This document shows, piece after piece, positions 44,255 through 54,131 of a stretch of 64,000 bases of DNA. Position 1 is the stretch's first letter. Every line of letters begins with the position of its first letter. A model generated the notes under the pieces. It was not told the DNA's origin. It was given only the letters and a program-made list of their open reading frames with translations, and made no database searches. The DNA is from Lachnospiraceae bacterium (GTDB taxonomy: Bacteria; Bacillota; Clostridia; Lachnospirales; Lachnospiraceae): NCBI GenBank assembly GCA_900766575.1, contig CAAFVW010000182.1:4239-68238 (forward strand), written 5' to 3'. The translations under genes and the position numbers were made by a program.

Positions 44255-45487
44255 CTAACGATTCGCATATTTCTCCGCGATTGCAAGCAAAAGCTCTGTT
44301 GTTTTTTCCATGGACTGCACGCATGCATACTCATATCTGCCGTGATAATTCTCTCCGCCAGTACACAGATTCGGACAGGGAAGTCCCATAAAGGACAGTC
44401 TGGCACCGTCTGTACCTCCGCGGATCGGAGAAATCTTCGGTTCGATTCCAAGCTCTTCCATTGCCGCTTTCGCATTGTCAATCAGATGCATATGCTGCTT
44501 AATGATCTCACGCATATTATAGTAAGAATCCTTCATATCCACCACAACAGTTCCCGCACCGTATTTCCGGTTCAGAAAATCGGCACAGGCCATAAACATC
44601 TCCTTTTTCTGCTCGAACAACTTTTTGTCATGATCGCGGATGATATAATCGGCAACAACTTTCTCCACGTTACCCTGCATTGCATCCAGATGGAAAAATC
44701 CCTCATAGCCTTCCGTATACATGGGCTTCTGCTCCATCGGCAGCAGACTCTGGAATTCCTGTGCAATCAGCATGGCATTCTTCATCTTGCCCTTGGCGGA
44801 ACCGGGATGTACGCTTCTGCCGTATACATGCAGCTTTGCTCCGGCTGCATTGAAATTCTCGTATTCCAGTTCACCCAATGCACCGCCGTCCACAGTATAA
44901 GCATAATCCGCCCCGAACAGCTTCACATCAAAATAATCCGCTCCGGCACCGACTTCCTCGTCCGGAGTGAAACCGATTCGGATCTTGCCATGTTTTTTCT
45001 CCGGATGCGCAAGCAGCTCCTCCGCCATGGTCATGATCTCTGCTACACCAGCCTTGTCATCGGCTCCGAGCAATGTGGTTCCGTCCGTCACGATCAGATC
45101 TTTTCCTGCATAATTTAGCAGTTCCGGGAAATCTGCCACCTTCATGACGATATTCTCTGAAGAGTTCAATACAATGTCTTTTCCGTCATACTTCTCCACG
45201 ATCCTGGGATTTACATTGGTATCCGTTACCGCCGGCGAGGTATCCATATGGGAGATAAATCCCAGAACCGGAGCGTTATCACAGCCTGCGGATGCCGGAA
45301 TCGTGGCATATACATAACAGTGCTCTTTATCATAGGTGATCTCGGTCGCCCCCATGGTCTCCAGTTCCGACACCAACAGCCTTGCCAGATCATGCTGTTT
45401 CATGGTGCTGGGTATTGTGTTGCTTTCCTCTGCTGATTGGGTGTCAATTTTCACGTATTTTAAAAATTTTTCAATCGTTCTGCTCAT
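44255..45487 (-). CDS. pepT: PepT, tripeptidase T
   Basis: 410-residue M20 zinc aminopeptidase that removes N-terminal residues from tripeptides. Metal ligands in [44 protein letters not shown] and the final [20 protein letters not shown]. Start at the ATG at 45487 after AGGAG. It follows agcS but a terminator lies between them. Confidence 0.96.
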   Translation of the reverse strand: MSRTIEKFLKYVKIDTQSAEESNTIPSTMKQHDLARLLVSELETMGATEITYDKEHCYVYATIPASAGCDNAPVLGFISHMDTSPAVTDTNVNPRIVEKYDGKDIVLNSSENIVMKVADFPELLNYAGKDLIVTDGTTLLGADDKAGVAEIMTMAEELLAHPEKKHGKIRIGFTPDEEVGAGADYFDVKLFGADYAYTVDGGALGELEYENFNAAGAKLHVYGRSVHPGSAKGKMKNAMLIAQEFQSLLPMEQKPMYTEGYEGFFHLDAMQGNVEKVVADYIIRDHDKKLFEQKKEMFMACADFLNRKYGAGTVVVDMKDSYYNMREIIKQHMHLIDNAKAAMEELGIEPKISPIRGGTDGARLSFMGLPCPNLCTGGENYHGRYEYACVQSMEKTTELLLAIAEKYANR

Positions 45488-45512
45488 AATCTCACTCCTG
45501 TTTTTTAACTGC

Positions 45513-45560
45513 ACAAAACAACTGTCCGGTCTTACGCTTCATTACAGATCTGGGCAGTTG
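45513..45560 (-). terminator. agcS terminator
   Basis: On the minus strand CAACTGCCC pairs with GGACAGTTG, followed by TTTTGTG. Confidence 0.65.
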
Positions 45561-45602
45561 TATCCTATTTATCATATCACGGTGCAATCGCCGCTTCAAT
45601 AG

Positions 45603-46997
45603 CTAAAAATCATATTTCCGTATTACGGGGCAAATATTCGGAGCCAGTACCAGCACCATGATCAGATTCGGAATCGCCATCAGTCCATTGCAGATATCTG
45701 AAAAATCCCACACAGCCTCCAGGGAACACACCGTCCCCAGGAATACCGCCGCTGTGTACATCAACCGATACCACTTCGTTCTCCCGCAACCACCGTTTAA
45801 GAATTCAAACGCCTTCTCCCCCTGATATTCCCATGCAATGATGGTCGCAAACGCAAACAATACAATGGAAACAGTCAAAAGTCCTTCCCCTGTTCTTCCA
45901 AAAGTCGATGAAAATACCTCAAGCATAAGTGCTGTTCCATTCAACAACTCACCATAAGCATCCGTCTGTCCCAATACCCCGCTGGCTGCGATTGCAAGGC
46001 CCGTCAAAGTGCAGATCACGATCGTATCAATGAATACTCCTGTCATGCTGATATATCCCTGTCTTACCGGGTCCTGTGTCTCTGCACAGGCTGCACTGAT
46101 TCCGGCTGCACCGAGTCCCGCTTCGTTGGAGAACACTCCTCTGGATATTCCATATCGCAGGGCCGCCTTTCCGGAACACCGCAGACCACTCATCGCAGAA
46201 ACCGAAAATCCCATGACACCTCCCGCTGCAGACTCCGGGCAGAAAGCACCATATAAAATCTGCAATATTCCTGCAGGAAGATTCTGTAAATGAGTAAAAA
46301 TCACCATTCCTGTTCCAAACAGGTAGAAAACAGCCATGCAGGGCACCAGATATTCTGTCACTCTGGCAATCCTGCGGATTCCACCAAATACAGCCATTAT
46401 GACCGCTACGCAGAGACATATTCCGGATACTGCCGGTCTCACATGGAATGTCTCCTGCAGTGCCTGTGCAATCGAATTTCCCTGTGTCATATTTCCCATA
46501 CCAATAGAGGCAAACACAGCAAACAAAGCAAATAAATATGCCAGTATTTTCCCCACTCCAGGACAGGGAAATACATCACGCAATACATACATCGGTCCGC
46601 CCGTGGGGGCTCCCTTATGATCTACGATCCGATAGCGGACGCACAGAGTACTTTCCACCAGTTTGGTAGATAAACCGATCACACCGGACAACAGCATCCA
46701 GAACAAGGCCCCCGGTCCTCCCAGTACCATGGCTGTTGCTACTCCGACAATATTTCCCGTACCAATCGTCGCCGCAAGTTCCGTTGTCAGCGCTGAGAAA
46801 GCAGTAACTTCTTTCTCCCCCTTCCGGTTTCTGCTCTCCGCACAAAACACTGTCCCCAATGCTTTTATCAGATTTCTGACCGGCAGGAAACGCAGGCGAA
46901 TCATCAGATAGCCTCCTGTTCCCAACAATAAAATAATAAGCCAGGGCCCCCATATGATCTCATCTAACCGTGACAAACTCTGCTCTGGTATCCTCAT
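45603..46997 (-). CDS. AgcS/AlsT-family amino acid:cation symporter
   Basis: 464-residue sodium:alanine/glycine symporter with about 10-11 membrane segments. Family signature: SALTTELAATIGTGNIVGVATAMVLGGPGALFWM, GGPMYVLRD and RGVFSNEAGLGAAGISAA. Amino acid substrate probably alanine, glycine or glutamine. The ribosome site is poor. Divergent from cotJA across 160 bases. Confidence 0.92.
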   Translation of the reverse strand: MRIPEQSLSRLDEIIWGPWLIILLLGTGGYLMIRLRFLPVRNLIKALGTVFCAESRNRKGEKEVTAFSALTTELAATIGTGNIVGVATAMVLGGPGALFWMLLSGVIGLSTKLVESTLCVRYRIVDHKGAPTGGPMYVLRDVFPCPGVGKILAYLFALFAVFASIGMGNMTQGNSIAQALQETFHVRPAVSGICLCVAVIMAVFGGIRRIARVTEYLVPCMAVFYLFGTGMVIFTHLQNLPAGILQILYGAFCPESAAGGVMGFSVSAMSGLRCSGKAALRYGISRGVFSNEAGLGAAGISAACAETQDPVRQGYISMTGVFIDTIVICTLTGLAIAASGVLGQTDAYGELLNGTALMLEVFSSTFGRTGEGLLTVSIVLFAFATIIAWEYQGEKAFEFLNGGCGRTKWYRLMYTAAVFLGTVCSLEAVWDFSDICNGLMAIPNLIMVLVLAPNICPVIRKYDF

Positions 46998-47157
46998 TGT
47001 TTTCTCATTTTCCGGTCTGATTTTTATATATTTATTTTTCTCTGTGTGATTCTATTCCATTTCCATACCCGTAGCCCTGTAAAATGCAGCCGCGCTTCGC
47101 ACTCTTTTTCGCTCCGGTCATATCATATAATAAATGAATTTTTCGGAAAGGATCGCT

Positions 47158-47328
47158 ATGAAAGACTATTCTTTTGAAGAACATTTTGAAAAATATCCCC
47201 TTGCCATGGCTTATGTTCCCTGGCAGCATTTCACCAAAATGTACGAGAATCTGGAAAAAGGGTATCAGGCCGGCACCATTTTCCCGGAACTCAACAAACC
47301 CTTTACAGGAAGGAGATGTGTCGGATGA
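47158..47328 (+). CDS. cotJA: CotJA, spore coat-associated protein
   Basis: 56-residue protein (YPLAMAYVPWQHFTKMYENLEKGYQAGTIFPELNKPFTGRRC). The CotJA family core AMAYVPWQxF with GTIFPELxxPF is complete. First of three overlapping genes whose products go into inner spore-coat layers. Start at the ATG at 47158, after GGAAAGGA. Expected to be mother-cell specific (sigma-E); a CATATAAT lies upstream but I see no convincing -35. Confidence 0.9.
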   Translation: MKDYSFEEHFEKYPLAMAYVPWQHFTKMYENLEKGYQAGTIFPELNKPFTGRRCVG

Positions 47329-47579
47329 ACAGCGAGGCAAAAATGCTGCATGACATCGGTATCGCAGACTTTGTGCTGACAGATCTTATGTTGTATCTGG
47401 ATACACATCCTACGGATCAGAATGCCATGGAATATTTTAATCACTACGCAAGAATCAAAACACAGATGGAACGGGAATTCTCCAGAGACTATTACCCGCT
47501 GCGCAAGGATCTGGCAGAGAGCAATCGGGAATGGCGGTGGGGCAAAGCTCCCCTGCCCTGGGAAGGAGGATGTGACTGA
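47325..47579 (+). CDS. cotJB: CotJB, spore coat-associated protein
   Basis: 84-residue CotJB (IGIADFVLTDLMLYLDTHPTDQNAMEYFNHY ... YPLRKDLAESNREWRWGKAPLPWEGGCD). The C-terminal WxWGKxPLPWEGG is diagnostic. Start at the ATG at 47325, which overlaps the cotJA stop (ATGA) and has AGGAG nine bases upstream. Confidence 0.92.
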   Translation: MNSEAKMLHDIGIADFVLTDLMLYLDTHPTDQNAMEYFNHYARIKTQMEREFSRDYYPLRKDLAESNREWRWGKAPLPWEGGCD

Positions 47580-48193
47580 TGTGGAGTTATGAAAAAAGAT
47601 TACAATTCCCGGTAAAGATCAAGGAACCCAATGCCAGACTGGCACAGGCCATCATCTCCCAATACGGTGGACCTGACGGAGAAATGGGCGCCAGCATGCG
47701 TTATCTGTCCCAGCGGTATTCCATGCCGTTTAAAGAAGTAGCGGGACTGCTGACGGATATCGGCACAGAGGAACTTGGGCATCTGGAGATGGTTGCCGCC
47801 ATCGTCCACCAGCTGACCCGCAATCTCTCCATGGAAGAAATCGAAAAAAGCGGCTTTGCCAATTATTATGTAGATCATACCATCGGTGTCTGGCCCCAGG
47901 CAGCAGGCGGGATTCCCTTCAATGCCTGTGAATTCCAGGTAAAAGGCGACATCATCACAGATCTGCACGAGGATATGGCTGCGGAGCAGAAAGCCCGTTC
48001 CACCTACGACAATATCCTTCGTCTGATCAAGGATCCCGACGTCTGCGAGCCCATTAAATTCCTGCGGGCCCGGGAAATTGTCCATTATCAGCGTTTTGGG
48101 GAAGCCCTCCGCATTGCACAGGATCATCTGGACTCCAGGAACTTCTATGCATTTAATCCCGGTTTTGACCGTTGTGATTCCTGCGAAAATTAA
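47579..48193 (+). CDS. cotJC: CotJC, manganese-catalase-like spore coat protein
   Basis: 204-residue ferritin-like di-metal protein of the Mn-catalase family. Helix motifs with metal ligands: SQYGGPDGEMGASMRYLSQR, DIGTEELGHLEMVAAIVHQL, DLHEDMAAEQKARSTYDNI and REIVHYQRFGEAL. Overlaps the cotJB stop by one base (TGATG). It may protect the spore against peroxide or serve mainly as structural coat protein. Confidence 0.94.
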   Translation: MWSYEKRLQFPVKIKEPNARLAQAIISQYGGPDGEMGASMRYLSQRYSMPFKEVAGLLTDIGTEELGHLEMVAAIVHQLTRNLSMEEIEKSGFANYYVDHTIGVWPQAAGGIPFNACEFQVKGDIITDLHEDMAAEQKARSTYDNILRLIKDPDVCEPIKFLRAREIVHYQRFGEALRIAQDHLDSRNFYAFNPGFDRCDSCEN

Positions 48194-48207
48194 CAGCCAT
48201 TACTAAG

Positions 48208-48254
48208 AAATTCCGTACAACATATTCCTGCATCAGGAATGTTTGTACGGAATT
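48208..48254. terminator. Bidirectional terminator between cotJC and the degV gene
   Basis: AAATTCCGTACAA (48208-48220) pairs with TTGTACGGAATTT (48242-48254), a 13-bp stem enclosing a smaller hairpin ATTCCTG-CAT-CAGGAAT; T-rich on both exits. Confidence 0.8.
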
Positions 48255-48274
48255 TCATTCATCGAAAGATCCGG

Positions 48275-49138
48275 TTATCTCTCTTCTCCCATAAAGAACA
48301 ATGCCAGCGTTCCGGGACCGGAATGGGAACCGATCGTAGGTCCCACGTAATTGATCAGGAAGCTTTCCATGCCGAAACGCTCCTTAATCAGATCTCTCAC
48401 CAGCTCTGCGGCCGGCAGATCATCTCCGTGACTGATGAAAATAATATCATTCTGGTCACGATAGGATCCCATCTTTTCTTCCATGTAATCTACCAGGGCA
48501 TGCAGGGATTTCTTCCGCCCTCTCACCTTGCCGATGACGATCAGATGACCTTCGTTATCCACATGGAGCTTCGGCTTGATGCCTGCCAGGGTTCCCACAA
48601 ATGCAGTGGCCTTGCTGACACGTCCGCCACGGTAGAGGTGGTACAGATCATCCACGGTAAATACATGCACCAGATGCAGACGATTGTTTTTCACCCACTC
48701 TGCAACCTCCTCTATGGATTTGCCCTGATCTCTCAGTGTCACTGCCTTGTGAACTAACAATCCTTCTCCCAGGGAAGCACACAGGCTGTCGATCACGATG
48801 ATGCGGCAATCGGGATTCTCCTCCATGATCTCTTCCGCTGCGACCCGCATACTGTTGTAAGTACCGCTCAGTCCCGAAGAAAACGCAATACAGAGAATCT
48901 CCTTATTTTCCTTCAGATATTCCATAAAATGGGCTTTGGCCTCCTCCGGATTCACCTGGGATGTTGTCGGCATCTTGCCCTGTCTCATCAGTGCATAGAA
49001 TTCTTTTTCAGGGAGTTCCTGTCCCTGTCCATAAGTCACACCATCCATGATGTAGCTCAGGTTTATGCATCCGAGATCATGTTCCTTCAGATACTCCACC
49101 GGCAGATCGGCAGTACTGTCTGTAACGATTTTAAACAT
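48275..49138 (-). CDS. DegV-family fatty-acid-binding protein
   Basis: 287-residue DegV protein (FKIVTDSTADLPVEYLKEHDLGCINLSYIMDG). These proteins bind one fatty acid and in some bacteria present it to fatty acid kinase. Seen: TSQVNPEEAKAHF, IAFSSGLSGTYNSMRVAAEE, DSLCASLGEGLLVHKAV. Start at the ATG at 49138, after AGGAGG. No fak gene nearby. Confidence 0.92.
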   Translation of the reverse strand: MFKIVTDSTADLPVEYLKEHDLGCINLSYIMDGVTYGQGQELPEKEFYALMRQGKMPTTSQVNPEEAKAHFMEYLKENKEILCIAFSSGLSGTYNSMRVAAEEIMEENPDCRIIVIDSLCASLGEGLLVHKAVTLRDQGKSIEEVAEWVKNNRLHLVHVFTVDDLYHLYRGGRVSKATAFVGTLAGIKPKLHVDNEGHLIVIGKVRGRKKSLHALVDYMEEKMGSYRDQNDIIFISHGDDLPAAELVRDLIKERFGMESFLINYVGPTIGSHSGPGTLALFFMGEER

Positions 49139-49228
49139 TCTTTGTCCTCCTGATGCTATCAATTTTCCCTAAGCATACATCAAAAGAACATCCTTTTCAA
49201 TTTTGCGTGACAAAAGTGATACATTTTG

Positions 49229-50668
49229 TCACATTTTTCTGGCCCCTGGCATTCTTCCGCGGAAGAAACGATTTTTCATCTTTTCTCTGTCAAAAGGAAT
49301 CAACGGATACAGATAACTTTGCCCGGAGATTGTCTGATTTGTAAAAAGTGCCAGTGCAAATACGAGGATTCCCGCCAGATACCCACAGATGCCGAACAGC
49401 TGTGTCAGAAGCAGATTCAGAATACGCATGAATTTCAAAGCATAGCCCAACTCATAATTGGCCTGGGTATAGTTGGCAATGGCCACGAAAGCCATGGCAA
49501 GCATGACTTCCGAGTTGAACCAACCGCTGTCCACCGAGAATTCTCCCAGAACCAGCGCCGCCATAACGCTCAGCGGAGTACTCAGCATATTGGGGGTATT
49601 GACCGCCGCCAGCCTCAGACCGTCAATCGCCAGTTCCAATATTAAAAACTGTAAAATCAGTGGTACATTGGGATCTTCTTTTAAAATAATAAACGTCAGA
49701 TTCTCCGGAATCCACATCGGATGGTTCATAAGCAGCAGATAGGTCGGTGTCAGAAAATAAGTGATCAATGCGATCAAAAATCTGGCCAGCCGCAGATAGT
49801 TCCCTGTCACCGGTGGGAAATAGTAATCATCCGCTTCCTCCACCACATCGAAAATCGTAGTCGGCAGAATCATGGCAGAGGGAGAATTATCCACTAAAAT
49901 CACAAGATTCCCTTCCAATACCTGGGCAGCCGCCGTATCCGGTCGCTCCGTATATTTGAACTTCGGAAAAGGATTGTACCACTTTTGCTGATACAGACAC
50001 TCCGCCAGGCTTTCCTGATTCATTGCCAGTGCATCCACCCGGATGGAACGGATTCTTTCGCGGATCTGTTTCAGCAGCGCCTGATCTACCCTGCTCTCCA
50101 TATAACACAGCACAATATCCGTCCTGGAATTCGTCCCGGCATTCAGCATCTCCATATGAAGATCCGTGCTGCGAATTCTGCGGCGAATCAGCGCTGTATT
50201 GAATACCACTGTTTCTACAAATCCATCCTTGGAACCCCGGAGCACTTTATCCTTATCCGGTTCCTCCACACCCCTGGCCGGATAAGTTCTGGCGTCGATC
50301 AACACCGCCTTTTCATAACCGTCTACCAGAAGAACAAACACGCCTGACAACAAAGCTCCCAGAATCTTTTGCCAGGTATCATCCAGATCCACCTCCACAT
50401 AAGAAATGGCCATCTTGGACATCTCATGGGCATCCTGTGGAAAATCCTCCGCCTTCAGATCCATCAGGTATTGCAGAATTTTCTGCATCAGTTCATCCTT
50501 GCAGAAACCGTCAACCAGGTACATGCAGGCATCTGTCTCACCGATCCGGATCACACGGTGAATAATATCAAAATTGGTTTCCAGGCCCATGAGGTCATCC
50601 AGATACTGCATATTCTGTGTAAGCTTTTCGGATATCCTGGTCTGTTCCTGTTGTCTTGTCTGTCGCAT
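49229..50668 (-). CDS. spoVAF: GerA-family spore germination protein, SpoVAF-like
   Basis: 479-residue protein with a cytoplasmic N-terminal half (1-280) and a membrane half with five to six helices, the GerA layout. The N-terminal MGLETNFDIIHRVIRIGETDACMYLVDGFCKDELMQKIL and the EGNLVILVDNSPSAMILPTTIFDVVEEADDYY block match SpoVAF more than nutrient-receptor GerAA. In spores SpoVAF is thought to act with germinant receptors at the inner membrane. It stands alone here, outside any spoVA operon, downstream of dut. Confidence 0.85.
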   Translation of the reverse strand: MRQTRQQEQTRISEKLTQNMQYLDDLMGLETNFDIIHRVIRIGETDACMYLVDGFCKDELMQKILQYLMDLKAEDFPQDAHEMSKMAISYVEVDLDDTWQKILGALLSGVFVLLVDGYEKAVLIDARTYPARGVEEPDKDKVLRGSKDGFVETVVFNTALIRRRIRSTDLHMEMLNAGTNSRTDIVLCYMESRVDQALLKQIRERIRSIRVDALAMNQESLAECLYQQKWYNPFPKFKYTERPDTAAAQVLEGNLVILVDNSPSAMILPTTIFDVVEEADDYYFPPVTGNYLRLARFLIALITYFLTPTYLLLMNHPMWIPENLTFIILKEDPNVPLILQFLILELAIDGLRLAAVNTPNMLSTPLSVMAALVLGEFSVDSGWFNSEVMLAMAFVAIANYTQANYELGYALKFMRILNLLLTQLFGICGYLAGILVFALALFTNQTISGQSYLYPLIPFDREKMKNRFFRGRMPGARKM

Positions 50669-50671
50669 AAA

Positions 50672-50725
50672 AAAATCCCCCTTGGGTTATGATCTAAATT
50701 CATCATGTCCCATTCGGGGGATTTT
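50672..50725 (-). terminator. dut terminator that contains the spoVAF ribosome site
   Basis: AAAATCCCCC (50672-50681) pairs with GGGGGATTTT (50716-50725). On the minus strand the 3' arm AAGGGGG is followed by ATTTTTTT and then the spoVAF ATG, so the terminator's 3' arm and T-tract double as ribosome site and spacer (eight bases). Confidence 0.8.
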
Positions 50726-50732
50726 ATTCCTG

Positions 50733-51245
50733 TTATTTCGTCGTACTTCCGAATCCGCCATTGCGAATTCCTTCCGCATCGTCATCTTCTGTGATACCGT
50801 ACTGCATAAAGATTCCCTGGGCGAAGCCGGTTCCCGCAGCTACTTCCAACGTCTTGCCTTCGTTGGAATCATTGGTGATCTTCATAAAAATATGTCCCTC
50901 GTTATCCGAAAAGAAATAATCACTGTCAATGATACCCACGGTGTTATTCATCTGCAAACGGTATTTGAAGCCAAGGCCGCTCCTGGGATAAACCTGTAAC
51001 ACCCAGTCTTCCAACATTTCCGCCCGGATACCGGTAGGAATCTTAATGGTCTCTCCGGGTACAAGGGTAAAGGAAAACGGAGCAAAAAAGTCATAACCTG
51101 CACTCCCTTTCGTAGCCCTCTTCGGAAGCTTTAAAGCCTCATACATTTCCTTAATCTGTTCTTCCGTATACTGCGGATGTTCTTCCTGCATGGCAGTCAA
51201 AAACTGCGCAGGACTTACAAAATGAAATTTCGCTATTCTATGCAT
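50733..51245 (-). CDS. dut: dUTP diphosphatase (trimeric dUTPase)
   Basis: 170-residue dUTPase, dUTP to dUMP. Motifs: KGSAGYDFFAP (I), YPRSGLGFKYR (II), NNTVGIIDSDY (III), GTGFAQGIFMQY (IV) and RNGGFGSTTK (V, mobile C-terminal arm). The 45-residue N-terminal leader before motif I is longer than usual but common in Clostridia. Downstream of nrdG, fitting DNA precursor supply. Confidence 0.95.
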   Translation of the reverse strand: MHRIAKFHFVSPAQFLTAMQEEHPQYTEEQIKEMYEALKLPKRATKGSAGYDFFAPFSFTLVPGETIKIPTGIRAEMLEDWVLQVYPRSGLGFKYRLQMNNTVGIIDSDYFFSDNEGHIFMKITNDSNEGKTLEVAAGTGFAQGIFMQYGITEDDDAEGIRNGGFGSTTK

Positions 51246-51301
51246 TTTCCTGTTCTGTCCTTTTCTTCTCTGTTCTGATACGCACTAAAAACAGCTGTCT
51301 C

Positions 51302-51811
51302 TTATGCGTAATCTCCGCAATGCAGCACCGGTTCCTGGATATGTCCGCTGGCCAGTGTCTTCTTCACATCGACCACACGCTGATTCTTACTGCCCTTCCA
51401 CAAAAGCTTTACATCTTTTTCCGCCACATGAAATTCTCCGTCCACCACAACATCCACATATTGCATGATCGGCAGACTGCAGATGTCCTCCCAACTGTCT
51501 CCGGTGTACATCCAGATCGTTTTCGTGGGATATTTTTCCCGGATCTCACGCATGAATTCCTTGACATCCGCACGGTTTACCGGATGCATGGGATCTCCAC
51601 CGGAAAAGGTAATACCGGAAATGTAGGGCTTTTCCAACTGTTCGAAAATCTCCTGTTTCGCGCTGTCATCAAATAAAAGTCCGCCATCGGGATCCCAGGT
51701 AATGGGATTCTGACATTCCTTGCAGCAATGATTACAGCCTGCCACCCACAGTACGACCCGCAGACCATCGCCGTTAAGCATATCGTCTTTGGTTATATTA
51801 TGATATCTCAT
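51302..51811 (-). CDS. nrdG: NrdG, anaerobic RNR-activating enzyme
   Basis: 169-residue radical-SAM activase that installs the glycyl radical on NrdD. Cluster Cys26, Cys30 and Cys33 (AGCNHCCKECQNP), and GITFSGGDPMHP. 20 bases after nrdD. Confidence 0.96.
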   Translation of the reverse strand: MRYHNITKDDMLNGDGLRVVLWVAGCNHCCKECQNPITWDPDGGLLFDDSAKQEIFEQLEKPYISGITFSGGDPMHPVNRADVKEFMREIREKYPTKTIWMYTGDSWEDICSLPIMQYVDVVVDGEFHVAEKDVKLLWKGSKNQRVVDVKKTLASGHIQEPVLHCGDYA

Positions 51812-51830
51812 CTATCTGTCCATCCTGTCT

Positions 51831-54020
51831 CTACATACTTTTCCGTTCTGCGATCTCCGCCATCTTGGCATCGTTCAGTCTTGTATCTCCATGTACTCTG
51901 GAGTAGGACAGATAGCCATTCATGCGGTCGATCTTGGTCAGATTACGGCTGCCGCAGACAGGACAAACATCCATCTCCAGTTCCTGATGTCCGCAATCAT
52001 CGCAGTAGGCCAACGACAGATTAACGCCTTCATAAAATCCCATATCCATAGCCCTGTGAATCAGTGTCTTGATTGCTTCCGTATTATAATCGATCGGATA
52101 CTTCACATACTGGATCTTGCCGCCGTTGCTCAGATCCCAGAAACGATTCTCCAGATCCTGTTTCTGGATGGGAGTGATATCCTCTGTCACATGACAATGG
52201 AAACTGTTGCTGACATACTCTCTGTCAGAAACGCCTTCGACAATGCCGTATTTTTTACGGAACTGCTTTACCTGTAAGCCGCACAGGTTCTCTGCAGGAG
52301 TACCGTAGATTGCATACAGATTGCCGTCCTCTTCCTTATACTCCGCGATCTTCTGGTTGATATGCTCCAATACTTCTACCGCAAACGCGCCGTCTTCCAC
52401 CAGAGATTTTCCATTATACAACTCCTGTAACTCATTCAACGCAGTAATACCGAAGCTGGCCGTTGCGGATTTCAGCAACGGTTTGATCTTGTCTGTCAGC
52501 TTCAGATGGCCGCCCAGAAAACCGCCCTCACAATAAGCCAGCGGGTTAGTGGAGGCGCGCATTTCTCCCAGATATGCATAAGTCCGGATATGCAGTTGAC
52601 GAATCAACTCCAGATAATAATCCAGGACTTCATAGAAGTCTTTGCTCTCTTTTCTCGCCTTGGCCAGAATCATAGGCAGATGCAGAGATACCGCACCGAT
52701 GTTGAACCGGCCGACAAACACCGGCTGATCCTTGTCATCCGCAGGATGCATGCCGCCCCTCTCATACCAGGGAGACAGAAACGCTCTGCATCCCATAGGG
52801 GATACGATCTTGCCATACTGCTTGTACATACTTGCCACATAGCCTTTTCCGGTCAGGCTCAGCCAGTCGGGATACATGGTCTTCGCGGAACATTCCACTC
52901 CGGCCTCGAATACATCTTCCAACGGCTTGCCCGGTCCGTGTAGATTCTCATCATACAAGAATACGATCTTCGGGAATAATACCGGTTTCTTGTGATCCTT
53001 TTTACCCTGTCCCTTTTTGCGGACATCCAGCATGGTAATGGTAGCCATTCTGGCGAATTTACCGGTGCCGGTTCCCGCAGTCACCGTGATAAACGGATAG
53101 TCGCCACGGCTGCTGGCTACGGTATTGAACTTGTACTCCCAGCCCTGGAAGCCCTGCTCGAACTCTTTCTGTACATCTGCCAGTGCTTCCTTCTCCGCTA
53201 TGTCTGCGGCAATTCCCAGACGCTCATATTTTGCGAGTGCTCTGTTATAGGACTTCTCTGCATAAGGCTCCAGAATCAGATCCACACTGGGAACAGTGAA
53301 GCCGCCGTATTGCTGGCTGGCTGCACTCAGGACAATATCACCGATCACATCAAAAGCAACATCCAGAGTCTTCGGCTCGTTGTACCAGATATTTCCCATC
53401 TCAAATCCACCGGTCAGAACGCTCTGTACATCAAACAGGCAGCAGTTCATGGTGTCTCTTCTGGCGGACATATCATGGACATAGATATAGCCGTCGCGGC
53501 ATGCCTGAATCTCCTCTGTGGTCAGGAAGAATTTCTGGTACAGTTCCTTGTTCAGCTGATTGAAAATCAGACTGCGCTTGGTAGATACCAGTGCAGAATC
53601 TGTGTTGGCATTTTCCTTGTCACCGATGTACATGATGGACTGACTTTTCTTATAAACATCGTCTAACATCCGTACAAAATCCTGCTTATAGTTACGATAG
53701 TCGCGATAGCTCTTTGCGACAACCGGTTTTACCTGTTCCAGGGCACTTTCCACAATATTGTGCATGATGGGAATGGGAACTTCATCCACTTCCAGTTCAT
53801 TTACTTTATCTACCACATACTGGCAGATCTGTTCTTTTTCTTCTCTGGTGAATTTTGTCAGGGCCCGGTACGCACTTTTGCCCACGGCACTAATCACCTT
53901 CTGTACATTAAAAAGCTCTCTGCTGCCATCCTTTTTAATAACATAGATTTCTCTGTCCGGTCTGAACCGTTTGCCATAATCCTCATTTTCTTCATGGTCA
54001 TGTTCGAAATTGCTGCTCAT
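51831..54020 (-). CDS. nrdD: NrdD, anaerobic (class III) ribonucleotide reductase
   Basis: 729-residue oxygen-sensitive reductase of ribonucleoside triphosphates. N-terminal ATP-cone (IYVIKKDGSRELFNVQKV, allosteric activity site), barrel domain with NCCLFDVQSV, C-terminal zinc ribbon (CDDC ... CPVC) and the glycyl-radical site RMNGYLS (Gly702). Preceded by two NrdR boxes, so the operon is repressed when dNTPs are plentiful. Confidence 0.97.
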   Translation of the reverse strand: MSSNFEHDHEENEDYGKRFRPDREIYVIKKDGSRELFNVQKVISAVGKSAYRALTKFTREEKEQICQYVVDKVNELEVDEVPIPIMHNIVESALEQVKPVVAKSYRDYRNYKQDFVRMLDDVYKKSQSIMYIGDKENANTDSALVSTKRSLIFNQLNKELYQKFFLTTEEIQACRDGYIYVHDMSARRDTMNCCLFDVQSVLTGGFEMGNIWYNEPKTLDVAFDVIGDIVLSAASQQYGGFTVPSVDLILEPYAEKSYNRALAKYERLGIAADIAEKEALADVQKEFEQGFQGWEYKFNTVASSRGDYPFITVTAGTGTGKFARMATITMLDVRKKGQGKKDHKKPVLFPKIVFLYDENLHGPGKPLEDVFEAGVECSAKTMYPDWLSLTGKGYVASMYKQYGKIVSPMGCRAFLSPWYERGGMHPADDKDQPVFVGRFNIGAVSLHLPMILAKARKESKDFYEVLDYYLELIRQLHIRTYAYLGEMRASTNPLAYCEGGFLGGHLKLTDKIKPLLKSATASFGITALNELQELYNGKSLVEDGAFAVEVLEHINQKIAEYKEEDGNLYAIYGTPAENLCGLQVKQFRKKYGIVEGVSDREYVSNSFHCHVTEDITPIQKQDLENRFWDLSNGGKIQYVKYPIDYNTEAIKTLIHRAMDMGFYEGVNLSLAYCDDCGHQELEMDVCPVCGSRNLTKIDRMNGYLSYSRVHGDTRLNDAKMAEIAERKSM

Positions 54021-54101
54021 CTTTCTCTTCCCTTCATGCGATAATCTCCGTCAAATACACGGATTTCACTGTATTCCCCTTACTTACGATAACGTTTACA
54101 G

Positions 54102-54117
54102 ATACCATATCTGGTGT
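54102..54117. promoter_or_regulatory. NrdR box 1 (proximal to nrdD)
   Basis: ATACCATATCTGGTGT matches 12 of 16 positions of the NrdR consensus ACACWATATATWGTGT and sits in a larger dyad (54100-54119). Confidence 0.72.
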
Positions 54118-54131
54118 CTGCAAGTGTTAAA

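Noticed and set aside
50669..50732. Sigma-G promoter for spoVAF in the hairpin loop (GAATG ... CATAACC)
   Set aside because: Spacing and -10 match are poor, and the resulting leader would begin inside the ribosome site.
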